Source of the DNA: DAMCZI01 sp032095175
Lineage (GTDB): Bacteria > Bacillota > Clostridia > Clostridiales > Caloramatoraceae
Reading direction: 5' to 3'
DNA length: 64,000 nt
NCBI GenBank assembly: GCA_032095175.1
Contig: DAMCZI010000006.1
Coordinates: forward strand, 62,001 to 126,000
Shown: positions 17,043 to 25,562 of the stretch, piece after piece
Layout of the letters: every line of letters begins with the position of its first letter
Numbering within the stretch: position 1 is the stretch's first letter
Made by a program: the position numbers and the translations under genes
The notes under the pieces: model-generated
The model's input: the letters and a program-made list of their open reading frames with translations, nothing else
What the model was told of the DNA's origin: nothing
Databases searched by the model: none

Positions 17043-18077
17043 TCAATTTTGATCAATAAACTCTTCGACAGTATTATACTCCTCAATACTTGCACCCTTT
17101 TCATAAATTATTTTTATGATTTCCTTTTGAAGCACAATTGCTCTTTCCTTAAACTGTTCCAAATGATCTGCATCATAAGCACCCATCAAGTTAAATTTAT
17201 CTAAACCATATTCTTTAGCTACTATGTTCAATTCTCTCTGAAGGCATGTCCCTGAAATATATGCAAGAACATAATTACCACTATCACAGCATACTGTGAT
17301 TTTATTCCATGTAGAGATAAGTTCTTGATACCACTCCGCAAGTTCTTCATAGTTTACATTCTTTTCTTTTGATATTTCGATTTTGCTATTCAAAAATATT
17401 CTTGTATCACTTATCATTTTATAGCAACATTCTTTAAGTTCTCCTTCTGAATTTGCCCTTACAACTGACTCATACAGCAATACAAAATCATCCGGAACGC
17501 TTTTCATGTTTTTCAAGTCCTCTATTTGTTTTTTTAATCCACGGCTGAAATAAGTTTGGTTTGAGTAAGCTACAGCATCTGATAAAAACATAACTATATC
17601 TCCAGCTAGTGTCTTCAGTTCGCAGATATCTTCTTCAAACAACATAGTATTATATAAATTCATAGCTGTTTCCATTTCCTTAGATGCTTTATCTAACATA
17701 AACTCTTTATTGTTTAAATTCTGCTTTAATCCATTTTGCAATTCCTCAAATCTTTTTTTGTCTTCTTCTGAATTACAATATAGTATCTTAACATTAGCCA
17801 GACATGGTGTTAAACATTCTTTCAATTCCGAAAGTCCTTCAACTCTTTCCCAGGACATAGGAAACAAATCAAATCCTATCCCTTCAACAATAAAAGTTTT
17901 GCTCAGTTCATATGCACGTTTTGTCTTTGGTATAAAGTAGAAATCCACATCTGATAATGGATTAGCTGTCCCATTTTCATAGGAACCATATGTGAGCAAA
18001 AGGCTCACATCATCATTATATTCTTTTTCTATTCTTTTAACTGCCCATTCTACAATCATATCATTTCTTTTATTCAT
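17043..18077 (-). CDS. Nucleotidyltransferase (antibiotic adenylyltransferase-like)
   Basis: The 344-residue protein has the pol-beta nucleotidyltransferase signature LLTYGSYENGTANPLSDVDF (GS-x9-D-x-D) at about 28-47. A third acidic residue is in VEGIGFDLFPMSW. A helical C-terminal region of about 200 residues follows, which could bind the acceptor. This is the layout of lincosamide/aminoglycoside adenylyltransferases, but similarity to any named resistance gene cannot be judged here. It lies next to palindrome copy 3 (18124). Confidence 0.8.
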   Translation of the reverse strand: MNKRNDMIVEWAVKRIEKEYNDDVSLLLTYGSYENGTANPLSDVDFYFIPKTKRAYELSKTFIVEGIGFDLFPMSWERVEGLSELKECLTPCLANVKILYCNSEEDKKRFEELQNGLKQNLNNKEFMLDKASKEMETAMNLYNTMLFEEDICELKTLAGDIVMFLSDAVAYSNQTYFSRGLKKQIEDLKNMKSVPDDFVLLYESVVRANSEGELKECCYKMISDTRIFLNSKIEISKEKNVNYEELAEWYQELISTWNKITVCCDSGNYVLAYISGTCLQRELNIVAKEYGLDKFNLMGAYDADHLEQFKERAIVLQKEIIKIIYEKGASIEEYNTVEEFIDQN

Positions 18078-18123
18078 GGTATTATACCTTCCCTCTAACT
18101 TCCTATAACATATTTATCATAAC

Positions 18124-18159
18124 TGGCAGCCATATAAGTTATAACTTATATGGCTGCCA
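18124..18159. repeat. 36-bp perfect palindrome, copy 3
   Basis: Identical to copy 2 over its whole length (arm TGGCAGCCATATAAGTTA). It lies 47 bp upstream of the nucleotidyltransferase start and 19 bp past the XRE gene stop. Confidence 0.85.
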
Positions 18160-18177
18160 CTGCTTATGGTGGAATTT

Positions 18178-18963
18178 TTATGAAGAAGATCCATCAAGGA
18201 ATTGCGTTAGCAATTCTATTTTTTCTTTTAAATCATCATTTGTAGTTGTGTTTGGTCCAATAGCAATTATTTTATCAATACTTGAATGCTTATGCTTTTT
18301 AGAATTTTCAATTTTCTCACAGATTACAGATATAATAGTGATTATCCCTTTTTTCAATTCAATAATATAATCATCCTCAGTAAACATTTCTGGTAATAAA
18401 ATTTCTCGACACTCCCAAACATGCGGTAGTGTCTTAGCTAATTTTATAGCCTTCTCATCTTCACATATTTTCAAATATAGAAAGCAAAGATTTGCTTTAG
18501 TTGTACTTCTAATTTTTTCATTTGTACTATTCAAAAGCACACGTTCAGATAGTGCAATAGCTTCTTTAACTAGCTCATATTCTGTATCCGTATTGATTTT
18601 TAACGTTAATGCTAATGCAAGTTCGGACAAAAACCCACAATTGTTAGGATATACTTTTATTGCTTCTCTAAGCACTTGAATAGCTTCATCAATCATCCCT
18701 TTTGACTCATATTCATGGACAATAGAAAATGTGCTGTTAATTTTCTCAACATTGTGAATTTCATCCATTCCCATCAATTCATCGATTGATACATTATAGT
18801 AATTTGCAATGCTTGGAAGCATGGTGACATCTGGATAAGTCGAGTTGTTCTCCCAACGGCTAATTGCTTGAGGGGATACCCCGAATACCTCTGCAAGCTT
18901 TTCCTGTGTAAGTTCGTTTTTAATTCTAAGCTTTCGAAGATTTTCACCAATTCTGATTTGCAT
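18178..18963 (-). CDS. XRE-family regulator with TPR-like C-terminus
   Basis: Residues 1-65 form an HTH_3 domain (LTQEKLAEVFGVSPQAISRW then ENNSTYPDVTMLPSIA). The remaining 195 residues are helical, TPR-like repeats (EYESKGMIDEAIQVLREAIK, LALTLKINTDTEYELVKEAI). Such proteins are DNA-binding regulators whose repeats bind peptide or protein partners. ATG 18963 follows AAAGGAG; upstream in-frame codons lack a site. A small fragment of a paralogue survives at 21058. Confidence 0.85.
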   Translation of the reverse strand: MQIRIGENLRKLRIKNELTQEKLAEVFGVSPQAISRWENNSTYPDVTMLPSIANYYNVSIDELMGMDEIHNVEKINSTFSIVHEYESKGMIDEAIQVLREAIKVYPNNCGFLSELALALTLKINTDTEYELVKEAIALSERVLLNSTNEKIRSTTKANLCFLYLKICEDEKAIKLAKTLPHVWECREILLPEMFTEDDYIIELKKGIITIISVICEKIENSKKHKHSSIDKIIAIGPNTTTNDDLKEKIELLTQFLDGSSS

Positions 18964-19139
18964 AATCATTACTCCTTTATATTTTTTAGAAGCTTCTATA
19001 ATAAAAATACTACAAGCAGCTTGCAATCACCATTACTCATTCGTTGAGTAAAAATCAACTAAAGTGAGATTATAAACAATCTTCATTTCAAATTTCCATT
19101 TTATTATCCAACTGAAAACTAGAATTTGTCGCTGAGATG

Positions 19140-19673
19140 TTATCTGCCTTTCCAAAGTATATTTTCAATAGAAATAATCTCTATCCCTTCATCATCAAAA
19201 CGCAGAGTCGTAAGATACTTGAAACCCAGTTTCTTTTGAAGCATTTCAGAAGCAGTATTAAAAGGAAAATGACCGCATTGAATGTAGTCCATACCCTCTA
19301 TGTCAAACAGGTGCTTAACGACAGCATTTACTGCTTCCAACATCAAACCTTTACGCTGATAGTTCTTGGAAATGGAGAAGGACATGCTTTTTCCGACTTT
19401 GCCTTTTAATTTCTCTAATTCTAAAAGTTCCGTGGGAACAGCACAAACAGTAAGATTGCCAATAATTCTACCTGTGTCCTTATAGACCAACCCATAGCAT
19501 CGTTCTTCTTTATCTTTGAGCCAATCAAAATTCCAACGGGCATCTTCTCTGGAGTGCATCAGTTTCCTGCCCATCATTTGGCACATTTCATCATCCATTG
19601 CGTATCCGCAGAAATCATCAAAATCATCTTCCTGGAACTTACGCAGAACAAGGTGTTCTGTTTCTATAAACAT
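19140..19673 (-). CDS. GNAT N-acetyltransferase, RimJ/RimL type
   Basis: 177 residues: the N-terminus IETEHLVLRKFQEDDFDDFC is typical of RimJ/RimL-like GNATs. SMSFSISKNYQRKGLMLEAV carries the acetyl-CoA loop (R/Q-x-x-G-x-x), and NTASEMLQKKLGFKY is the C-terminal helix motif. ATG 19673 has GGAGGG upstream; the longer reading to 19823 is not coding-like. Acceptor unknown. Confidence 0.85.
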   Translation of the reverse strand: MFIETEHLVLRKFQEDDFDDFCGYAMDDEMCQMMGRKLMHSREDARWNFDWLKDKEERCYGLVYKDTGRIIGNLTVCAVPTELLELEKLKGKVGKSMSFSISKNYQRKGLMLEAVNAVVKHLFDIEGMDYIQCGHFPFNTASEMLQKKLGFKYLTTLRFDDEGIEIISIENILWKGR

Positions 19674-19851
19674 AAGGAATTCCCTCCATAAATATAATGT
19701 GGCAACACAGCGACAAATTACTATTTTGTCTGCTTCTTGTCGCACATATAAATAATCTTTACTTCTAAGATAATTACAATCGCGACTATTAATTATGTAA
19801 TTTGAGTAAAAAATGTTATGCATAAATATAACCTTTATTAGATTTAAAATG

Positions 19852-19985
19852 TCATATAATGTTTTATACTCAAGACATCCTTAAGCCTTAGCCAGACCTG
19901 GCTTTGCGAAAGGATATGCTTTAGCTTCTTCAGAGGCTTGACCCTAATTAAGCCAAAGCGAACTTGAGTGCTTTGTTATATGGAG
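19852..19985. repeat. Long imperfect inverted repeat ending TTTGTTATATGGAG (candidate recombination site)
   Basis: The outer arms are CATATAAT...ACTCAAG (19853-19873) and CTTGAGTGCTTTGTTATATG (19963-19982). The 3' part AGCCAAAGCGAAC...TTTGTTATATGGAGT matches 22127-22162 (AGCCAAGGCGAAC...TTTGTTATATGGAGT). It fills the gap between two unrelated genes. The layout recalls integron attC sites, but no canonical core site is proven. Confidence 0.4.
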
Positions 19986-20078
19986 TGCCCTAACTTAAGC
20001 TCAGAGTAACTATTTAGCACATATTCACTGTTATTAGCAAGAAACTTATAAAACCCAACCAAAGCCAGTCTTTTCATC

Positions 20079-20969
20079 CTACAAATTTGGAAGAATATCG
20101 CTCCACATTGCGCGCAGGATATCCTTGTGTTCAATTTCGTTGTGTGAGGTGACCGTAATGACAGCATTATAATCAGTTAAAACGACACACAATTGACCAT
20201 ACATACCGTCCAATCGATAAGTGTTCGGAAGCGTGCATTTCCATACCTGATAACCGTAACCACCTCTAGTTTCGGCATCGTTTTTGGATGTGGTATCGAC
20301 CCAATCAGAATGCAGAAGGTTTACATAGTCATCAGGAACGATTTGCTTATCCTTGTATACTCCATTTTGCAGTAAGGTTATCCCAATTCGGGAAAATTCC
20401 TCAGTATTCAGATACAAACCGCCTGAGCAGGACGTATGTCCATACTGACAGGTATTCCATTGTGGATTTACAATTTCCAACATATCAAACAAGCGAGGCT
20501 TTAAATAATCCAGCATTATTTTACCGCTCACTTTTTCTACAAGCCGACCAAGCATGTAAGTACATAAATCCTCATAATAGAAATTTGAACCAGCTTCTTT
20601 TTTCATCTCTGAGATAAAGAAAAGTTCTGCTCTGTCTTTAGAATTATATTGGCTGAAATCCTCGAACATATGGCCAGAACTCATTTGCAACAAATGCCGA
20701 ATAGTTATTTTTTCAGAACCTGAATAGGCGATATCCTTGTATTCCGGAAAAAAATCCAGCACATAATCCGATAACAGGAAACGACCTTCGCTTTCTGCAA
20801 TACCAATTCCAACGGATGCGAAGGTTTTCGATGCGGAATAGAGATTTTCTCTATCATTGCTACGGAATCGATGTTCCGCCAGCGTTTTTCCATTTTGATA
20901 AACATGAATGCCATATACACCAAGATTTTTTTCAATCACAGAAAGTCGGAAATCCGATAACAACCCCAT
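20079..20969 (-). CDS. Serine hydrolase, class C beta-lactamase-like
   Basis: 296 residues of the beta-lactamase/penicillin-binding (AmpC-like) superfamily. The nucleophile motif SASK (in NLYSASKTFASVGIGIAES) is at about 46. IRHLLQMSSGHMFED is the conserved helix. The second motif reads FYYEDLCTYMLGRLVE, with YED where Y-x-N is usual. RLDGMYGQ stands for the third motif H/K-x-G. There is no signal peptide, so it is probably a cytoplasmic esterase-like member and not a secreted beta-lactamase. Confidence 0.8.
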   Translation of the reverse strand: MGLLSDFRLSVIEKNLGVYGIHVYQNGKTLAEHRFRSNDRENLYSASKTFASVGIGIAESEGRFLLSDYVLDFFPEYKDIAYSGSEKITIRHLLQMSSGHMFEDFSQYNSKDRAELFFISEMKKEAGSNFYYEDLCTYMLGRLVEKVSGKIMLDYLKPRLFDMLEIVNPQWNTCQYGHTSCSGGLYLNTEEFSRIGITLLQNGVYKDKQIVPDDYVNLLHSDWVDTTSKNDAETRGGYGYQVWKCTLPNTYRLDGMYGQLCVVLTDYNAVITVTSHNEIEHKDILRAMWSDILPNL

Positions 20970-21057
20970 TTAAACACCCCCATATTGCTTATTGTATTTA
21001 TTTTCTTCTTTGCAACTTTAATGCTTAAGCTATTATTTTATACATCAAAAACGCAAA

Positions 21058-21098
21058 AATTTTTGATTTGTACTATTCAAGAGCACACGTTCAAATTG
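21058..21098 (-). pseudogene. Fragment of an XRE/TPR regulator paralogue
   Basis: The minus strand of this segment reads roughly FERVLLNSTNQKF. The XRE protein at 18178-18963 has SERVLLNSTNEKI, and the DNA matches over about 38 bp (18518-18555). It lies alone between two genes, so it is best explained as debris from recombination. Confidence 0.5.
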
Positions 21099-21102
21099 GG
21101 AT

Positions 21103-21858
21103 TTATAGCGGTTTTTGAGCAAGATATAATGGAATAGTATCATTAATAATGATTTTATTGCCAGCATCTATAATAGCCTTTTTTACTCCCGTGTAAAATT
21201 TAGACTTATAAGGCTCTTCTAAAGTTATATGCTCGCAATGTGTACTAATATATGAAATATATTCATCAGCATTAAGTGTTCTTACCTTTTTCCAGTCTTG
21301 ATATTTGTAATTAACAAAGCCATAATTCACAACATTATCATATTTCATTTTACAATTATATCTCTGCTTAACAAAAAAGTGTTCTTTATATACCTCGCCT
21401 ATTCTATTGTACAGTTCTTCATTTGCACTTTTCTCATCTGAACGGGTCATAAACATTGCAAGAATGCCACCAGGTTTTAGTATATTGTAGGCTCTTGAGA
21501 ATGCTATTTCTTCAGGTATCCATTGAATTGTAGCTGCTGAATATATTAAATCAAATGTTTGATTTCCAAAATCGTATGTTTCAAAATCAGCATTTACAAT
21601 ATCAAAATTACTATAAGTCCCATATTTGTTTTTCATATATTCTGTAAAGTTCTCCCCAAGTTCAATTGCCTTATAATTACAGCCAGTTTTTAAAATAGGC
21701 TCTGTTGCTTGTCCTGTCCCTGGACCAATTTCAAGTACATCTTTGCTTGAATTCAAGTCAGATACAGTAATAATTTCTGTAAAGAGTTCATCACAATATC
21801 TGGGCCTATATTTATCAAATGTTTCTGGTATTCGGTCAAATGTATTTCTGAAATCCAT
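21103..21858 (-). CDS. Class I SAM-dependent methyltransferase
   Basis: 251 residues with RIPETFDKYRPRYCDELF at the N-terminus, motif I KDVLEIGPGTGQATEPIL, acidic motif KAIELGENF, and FDLIYSAATIQWIPEEIAF followed by LKPGGILAMF. It belongs to the same general family as the methyltransferase at 52699-53520 but is clearly diverged. Substrate unknown. GGAGGAC precedes ATG 21858. Confidence 0.85.
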   Translation of the reverse strand: MDFRNTFDRIPETFDKYRPRYCDELFTEIITVSDLNSSKDVLEIGPGTGQATEPILKTGCNYKAIELGENFTEYMKNKYGTYSNFDIVNADFETYDFGNQTFDLIYSAATIQWIPEEIAFSRAYNILKPGGILAMFMTRSDEKSANEELYNRIGEVYKEHFFVKQRYNCKMKYDNVVNYGFVNYKYQDWKKVRTLNADEYISYISTHCEHITLEEPYKSKFYTGVKKAIIDAGNKIIINDTIPLYLAQKPL

Positions 21859-21995
21859 TATTTAGTCCTCCTTCTAAAATTACTATTTATCTACACATCA
21901 TATAATTTATCCTTATTGATTATTTCTACTATTAATCAACAAATTAGTGCGAAACTAAAACTTTAATCAATATGCCATTTCTGATAGCATGTCCT

Positions 21996-22056
21996 ATTGC
22001 CAACGTGAGAGAGACTTAGTGCAACTGTACTTAGGTTCTCTCATGTGAATTGGTAT
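21996..22056. repeat. Imperfect hairpin in intergenic region
   Basis: ATTGCCAACGTGAGAGAGAC pairs imperfectly with GGTTCTCTCATGTGAATTGG about 20 bases later. It is part of the 338-bp gap between the methyltransferase and the ceramidase-like gene, which holds no open frame I can support. Confidence 0.4.
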
Positions 22057-22105
22057 TACATTTTAAATACCTATAATTTTATTATAAGTAATATTTTAAC
22101 TCATA

Positions 22106-22162
22106 ACCATATAAAAATTACCGTCCAGCCAAGGCGAACGACAGTATTTTGTTATATGGAGT
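22106..22162. repeat. Second copy of the TTTGTTATATGGAG-type inverted repeat
   Basis: Outer arms ACCATATAA (22106-22114) and TTATATGGA (22152-22160) enclose CGTCCAGCCAAGGCGAACG. The 3' half is nearly the same as the element ending at 19985. It lies just downstream of the ceramidase-like stop. Confidence 0.4.
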
Positions 22163-22196
22163 ATTTTACATTTTCTAAAAATGCCGTTTTATTGAA

Positions 22197-23492
22197 TCAT
22201 TTCACTAAACTATCCTCGCCTGCAATTAACTTTATAGTCTCCTTAACTAAATTGGGCTCAGTATCTTTACTAAATGGCATTAATATTCCAAACATTGGTC
22301 CATAAACAACAGGGCACCACTCAACTTCATACCCTCCATATGTAAACTCTTCTTTACTTGGTAAATACATAAGATATCCATTGGTATATCCATTTAGAAA
22401 AACTATATTATTATTGAGTTTTTCACTAACTTCCAGAGAAGTCTCTGAAAAAACTTCCATTGGGCAACCACAAATAACACCCTCATTTATTTGGAACTTT
22501 TGCAGTTCATATTTCACAGTAATATTTTTTTTACCACTATGTATTAATTCCCTTATATTGTCTAACCATCTACTTGTGTCAACTTCCCAATACTTAGAAA
22601 CCTTCTCACCTAGATCTTCAGCATTTCTTGAATTGGGAAGATTTATTGTATTTGCACTTATCATTTTGGACTTCATTGATATTTTCTTTATTTCGTTGAC
22701 ATTTATCTTTTCAATTATATCATCAACACTGACCAATATTTTGCACGCCATTCTTTCAAGATCTTCATCAGTGCCCCTAAATTTTGCATTTAAATTACCT
22801 GCCGCACCGTTTATAATTATCACTTTGCAATTATATTTTTCTTCAATTTTAGCTCTAGTTTTACTAAAATAATCTGCAGATATATACAAATTATCTCCTT
22901 TAAGAACATTCCCATGAGCAGAAACTCTTAATAAAATTGCTATAATTTCATCATTTTGTTCATTTACAACCTTCATAATTCCTATTCTTTTGTCAACAAC
23001 CCCTAAAGGATTTTCACCCATGATTGCAGTTCCATTTTCAGTTTTCTCTCTTCTGTTAACTGCTATATCATTGCTAGTACATCCCCACCCAATTTTGCAA
23101 GGATAATAGTTTTTGTCTGCATCTACAACATTATCGAAAATCCTATCCTCGAGAAATTTAGCATAGTTATTAGCTCGATAGTCTTCATCAAGAGTTTTTG
23201 GCGATGAGTGCGTATGGGTATAACATAACATTATATTTTGTCTACTAATATTCAAGTATTCAGCTACCCTATCTCTTATTTTATCAGTTAATGGAACCGT
23301 TACTCCAATACTATCTACACTTATTAAAACGAATTTTTCCTTTTTATTATTAATTATCATAACAGAAGCCACAAGACGATCTTTAATTCCAATGCTTGGA
23401 CTTTCTCTATGATAGCCATCCAACTCTACACTTTCTTCAGGTGTAATGTCTATACTAGATATCCCCACATAAGTTTTATTATTATTTAACAT
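22197..23492 (-). CDS. Neutral/alkaline ceramidase-like hydrolase (cytosolic)
   Basis: About 431 residues. The N-terminus YVGISSIDITPEESVELDGY, the segment VLISVDSIGVTV and the metal/catalytic motif YTHTHSSPKT are hallmarks of the neutral/alkaline ceramidase-like superfamily. GAAGNLNAKF later in the chain is typical too. Many bacterial members are not true ceramidases and act on unknown amides. There is no signal peptide or membrane helix. ATG 23492 follows AGGAGGAAG; the earlier in-frame Met at 23543 lacks a site. Stands alone among small modifying enzymes. Confidence 0.75.
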   Translation of the reverse strand: MLNNNKTYVGISSIDITPEESVELDGYHRESPSIGIKDRLVASVMIINNKKEKFVLISVDSIGVTVPLTDKIRDRVAEYLNISRQNIMLCYTHTHSSPKTLDEDYRANNYAKFLEDRIFDNVVDADKNYYPCKIGWGCTSNDIAVNRREKTENGTAIMGENPLGVVDKRIGIMKVVNEQNDEIIAILLRVSAHGNVLKGDNLYISADYFSKTRAKIEEKYNCKVIIINGAAGNLNAKFRGTDEDLERMACKILVSVDDIIEKINVNEIKKISMKSKMISANTINLPNSRNAEDLGEKVSKYWEVDTSRWLDNIRELIHSGKKNITVKYELQKFQINEGVICGCPMEVFSETSLEVSEKLNNNIVFLNGYTNGYLMYLPSKEEFTYGGYEVEWCPVVYGPMFGILMPFSKDTEPNLVKETIKLIAGEDSLVK

Positions 23493-23539
23493 TTTTCTTC
23501 CTCCTGAACTTAAATTGCAAGTTATTAATTTTAAATATT

Positions 23540-23765
23540 CCATATACCGTCTGGCTTGCCGAAGTGCCCTAGCGCTACAGGAGTTTAAGAAAATTTACAT
23601 AGCTCTTATGTTGTTTTCTTAAACTCCGACTAGGTTAGCTGGGGCATTTGGGTGTAGCGATAGCGCAACCACAAGGTGTTGTTAGTGGAAGTGGCATATT
23701 GGCACTACATTCTATTCGTTGACTATACCTCTCAGATCTTTTGGACTTTGTTTGTCATATAACAA
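23540..23765. repeat. Intergenic region with a long stem-loop
   Basis: AAGTGCCCTAGCGCTACAGG plus AGTTTAAGAAAA (23562-23594) pairs with TTTTCTTAAACTCC...GGGGCATTT (23614-23650), a stem of about 33 bp with small bulges. GTCATATAACAAA near 23755 is the reverse complement of the TTTGTTATATG motif seen at 19972 and 22149. No T-run follows, so a simple terminator is unlikely. Confidence 0.5.
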
Positions 23766-23789
23766 ATTGCGAATTAACTTAACAATAAA

Positions 23790-25562
23790 TTACCATTTAT
23801 AAATCTTAGCAAATTCCTCACAGCGCCCTGACAGTTCATCAGCTTTTCCACAGTCGATTATATGTCCATTTTTCAAAAAAATAATTTTATCTGCACGCTG
23901 TAGTACATAACTTTTGTTTGATGCAATTATGCAGGAGAATTTCTTTTTGGCAATGTTTTTCTCAAAACGATTCCATAATTCCTTTTCTGTTTCAGTATCA
24001 ATTGCACTGGAGCTGTCATCCATAACATATAGTTCAGCATCATGAATAAACATTCGTGCCATGGCAAGTCTTTGTTTTTGACCTCCTGAAAGTCTGCTGC
24101 CGCGACTGCCCACCTGCGTATCAAGTCCATTCCCCATTTCAGCAACATCACCTTCAAATACTGCGCTGTACAAGGCTTCATTGATTTCTACTTCAGCTGC
24201 AGGTTTGCCTAATAGCAGATTCTCACGTATTGTGCTGCTGAACATTCCTGCAATCTGTGGTGTATATGCGACATTTGGTGGTATAAAAACCTTATTCTGA
24301 TTTTGAATTTCCGTACCATTCCATAAAATCTGGCCAGAATCTTTTGGTACAACACCCATTAAAACATTGAGTAAAGTCGATTTTCCTGAGCCAATGCCAC
24401 CTGCTATTGCAAGAACTTCTCCTGGCTTCACTGTAAAGCTTATATCGTGTACTCCATTTCTATCATCGTAACAAGTTGTAAGATTTCTGACATCAAGCTC
24501 CTTTAGTGGTGTTTTTTCAATGCATTCATATTTAAATTTTTCCAAGTCTTTAAAGGCTCTCAAATCGCTGTGTGCAATCAGTTCTTTTTCATTCTGCTTC
24601 CCAACAAGCTCAATGATACGATCATATGAAACCTCTGCCTGCTTTGATTCAGATACCAGCTCAATAATCCTATCCACACAATCTGCAAGAGTTCCTAGAT
24701 AATAAACAAACATACTGAAATCACCTATAGGGAACTCTCCCTGCATCATACTTCTAGCAACAACAAGCATCATTATAGCTGTACCAATATATACCGTGCT
24801 GCCTGTGATAGCCTGAAGGCTTGATTCAAACAGCTTATCCTTTAGCATAATATCAAGCCTTTTCTTATTCATTTTTTCATAATGTTTCAAAACACTGTCA
24901 TGAGCACCAGATATTTTGATTGTCTGAACAAGGTTTGCTACATCACTTATTGTCTCACTTACCTTTTCATGAATTTCACGGTTTGCCTTACGGTTCCCCT
25001 TGATTTTCTTTGAAGCAGTACGTATTATAAATATTGCCAGGGATAGAGGAACAAATATATATATCGTTACTCTCCAATTGATTATCAGCAATGATGAGAC
25101 AGCGATCAAAGAATACACCACATATCCAGACACCTCTGCCAGAAGCTCAGCCGGGAAAGCACAGGCTGAAACATCATCATCAAGAATTTCAAAGGCCTTT
25201 TCTGATTTACCAACAATGTTTTTGATATTTTTCTGCTTATATATGATTTTCATTATATTGTTTCTCAATAGATTTTCATAATAAAATCCTTGCACATTAT
25301 CCATTAATGCACATATTGTTATAGCAATGATTCTTATCAACGCAACTCCAATAATTCCTGCAAGGAACAGCTTCACTCCCGATAAAACATTTGTGCCACT
25401 GCGTACCCCTGTTTCAACAGAATTCAAAATTTCACGCACAAAATACGCTGTCGCTGCACTGTGTGTAAAAATTATTATGTTAAAGAAAAAGCTTGTGATA
25501 AAAATCCATGGTCTATACCCTAGTAAACGCCGGGATAGTTTATAAAATCCAGATTCTCTCAT
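23790..25562 (-). CDS. ABC exporter subunit with degenerate catalytic site
   Basis: 590 residues: six membrane helices, then a nucleotide-binding domain. Walker A is AIAGGIGSGKST, the signature is the canonical LSGGQKQRLAMAR, but Walker B reads LYVMDDSSSAID (catalytic Glu replaced by Asp) and the switch region reads IIASNKSYVLQ (His replaced by Asn). The gene overlaps the upstream partner by the ATGA stop-start. The partner has intact Walker B and switch His but a changed signature. Together they form a heterodimer with one degenerate and one working ATP site, as in TM287/288-type exporters. Confidence 0.92.
   Translation of the reverse strand: MRESGFYKLSRRLLGYRPWIFITSFFFNIIIFTHSAATAYFVREILNSVETGVRSGTNVLSGVKLFLAGIIGVALIRIIAITICALMDNVQGFYYENLLRNNIMKIIYKQKNIKNIVGKSEKAFEILDDDVSACAFPAELLAEVSGYVVYSLIAVSSLLIINWRVTIYIFVPLSLAIFIIRTASKKIKGNRKANREIHEKVSETISDVANLVQTIKISGAHDSVLKHYEKMNKKRLDIMLKDKLFESSLQAITGSTVYIGTAIMMLVVARSMMQGEFPIGDFSMFVYYLGTLADCVDRIIELVSESKQAEVSYDRIIELVGKQNEKELIAHSDLRAFKDLEKFKYECIEKTPLKELDVRNLTTCYDDRNGVHDISFTVKPGEVLAIAGGIGSGKSTLLNVLMGVVPKDSGQILWNGTEIQNQNKVFIPPNVAYTPQIAGMFSSTIRENLLLGKPAAEVEINEALYSAVFEGDVAEMGNGLDTQVGSRGSRLSGGQKQRLAMARMFIHDAELYVMDDSSSAIDTETEKELWNRFEKNIAKKKFSCIIASNKSYVLQRADKIIFLKNGHIIDCGKADELSGRCEEFAKIYKW

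Noticed and set aside
13303..18159. Palindromes considered as rho-independent terminators
   Set aside because: They are loop-free, have no T-run and sit both upstream and downstream of genes; copies 2 and 3 match exactly through 36 bp, more than termination needs.
20079..20969. Secreted beta-lactamase resistance gene
   Set aside because: No signal peptide, second motif reads YED and not Y-x-N; it fits a cytoplasmic serine hydrolase of the same fold better.
22381..22872. Plus-strand 163-codon frame opposite the ceramidase-like gene
   Set aside because: Antisense; Ser/Phe/Leu-rich low-complexity, with the minus frame carrying clear family motifs.
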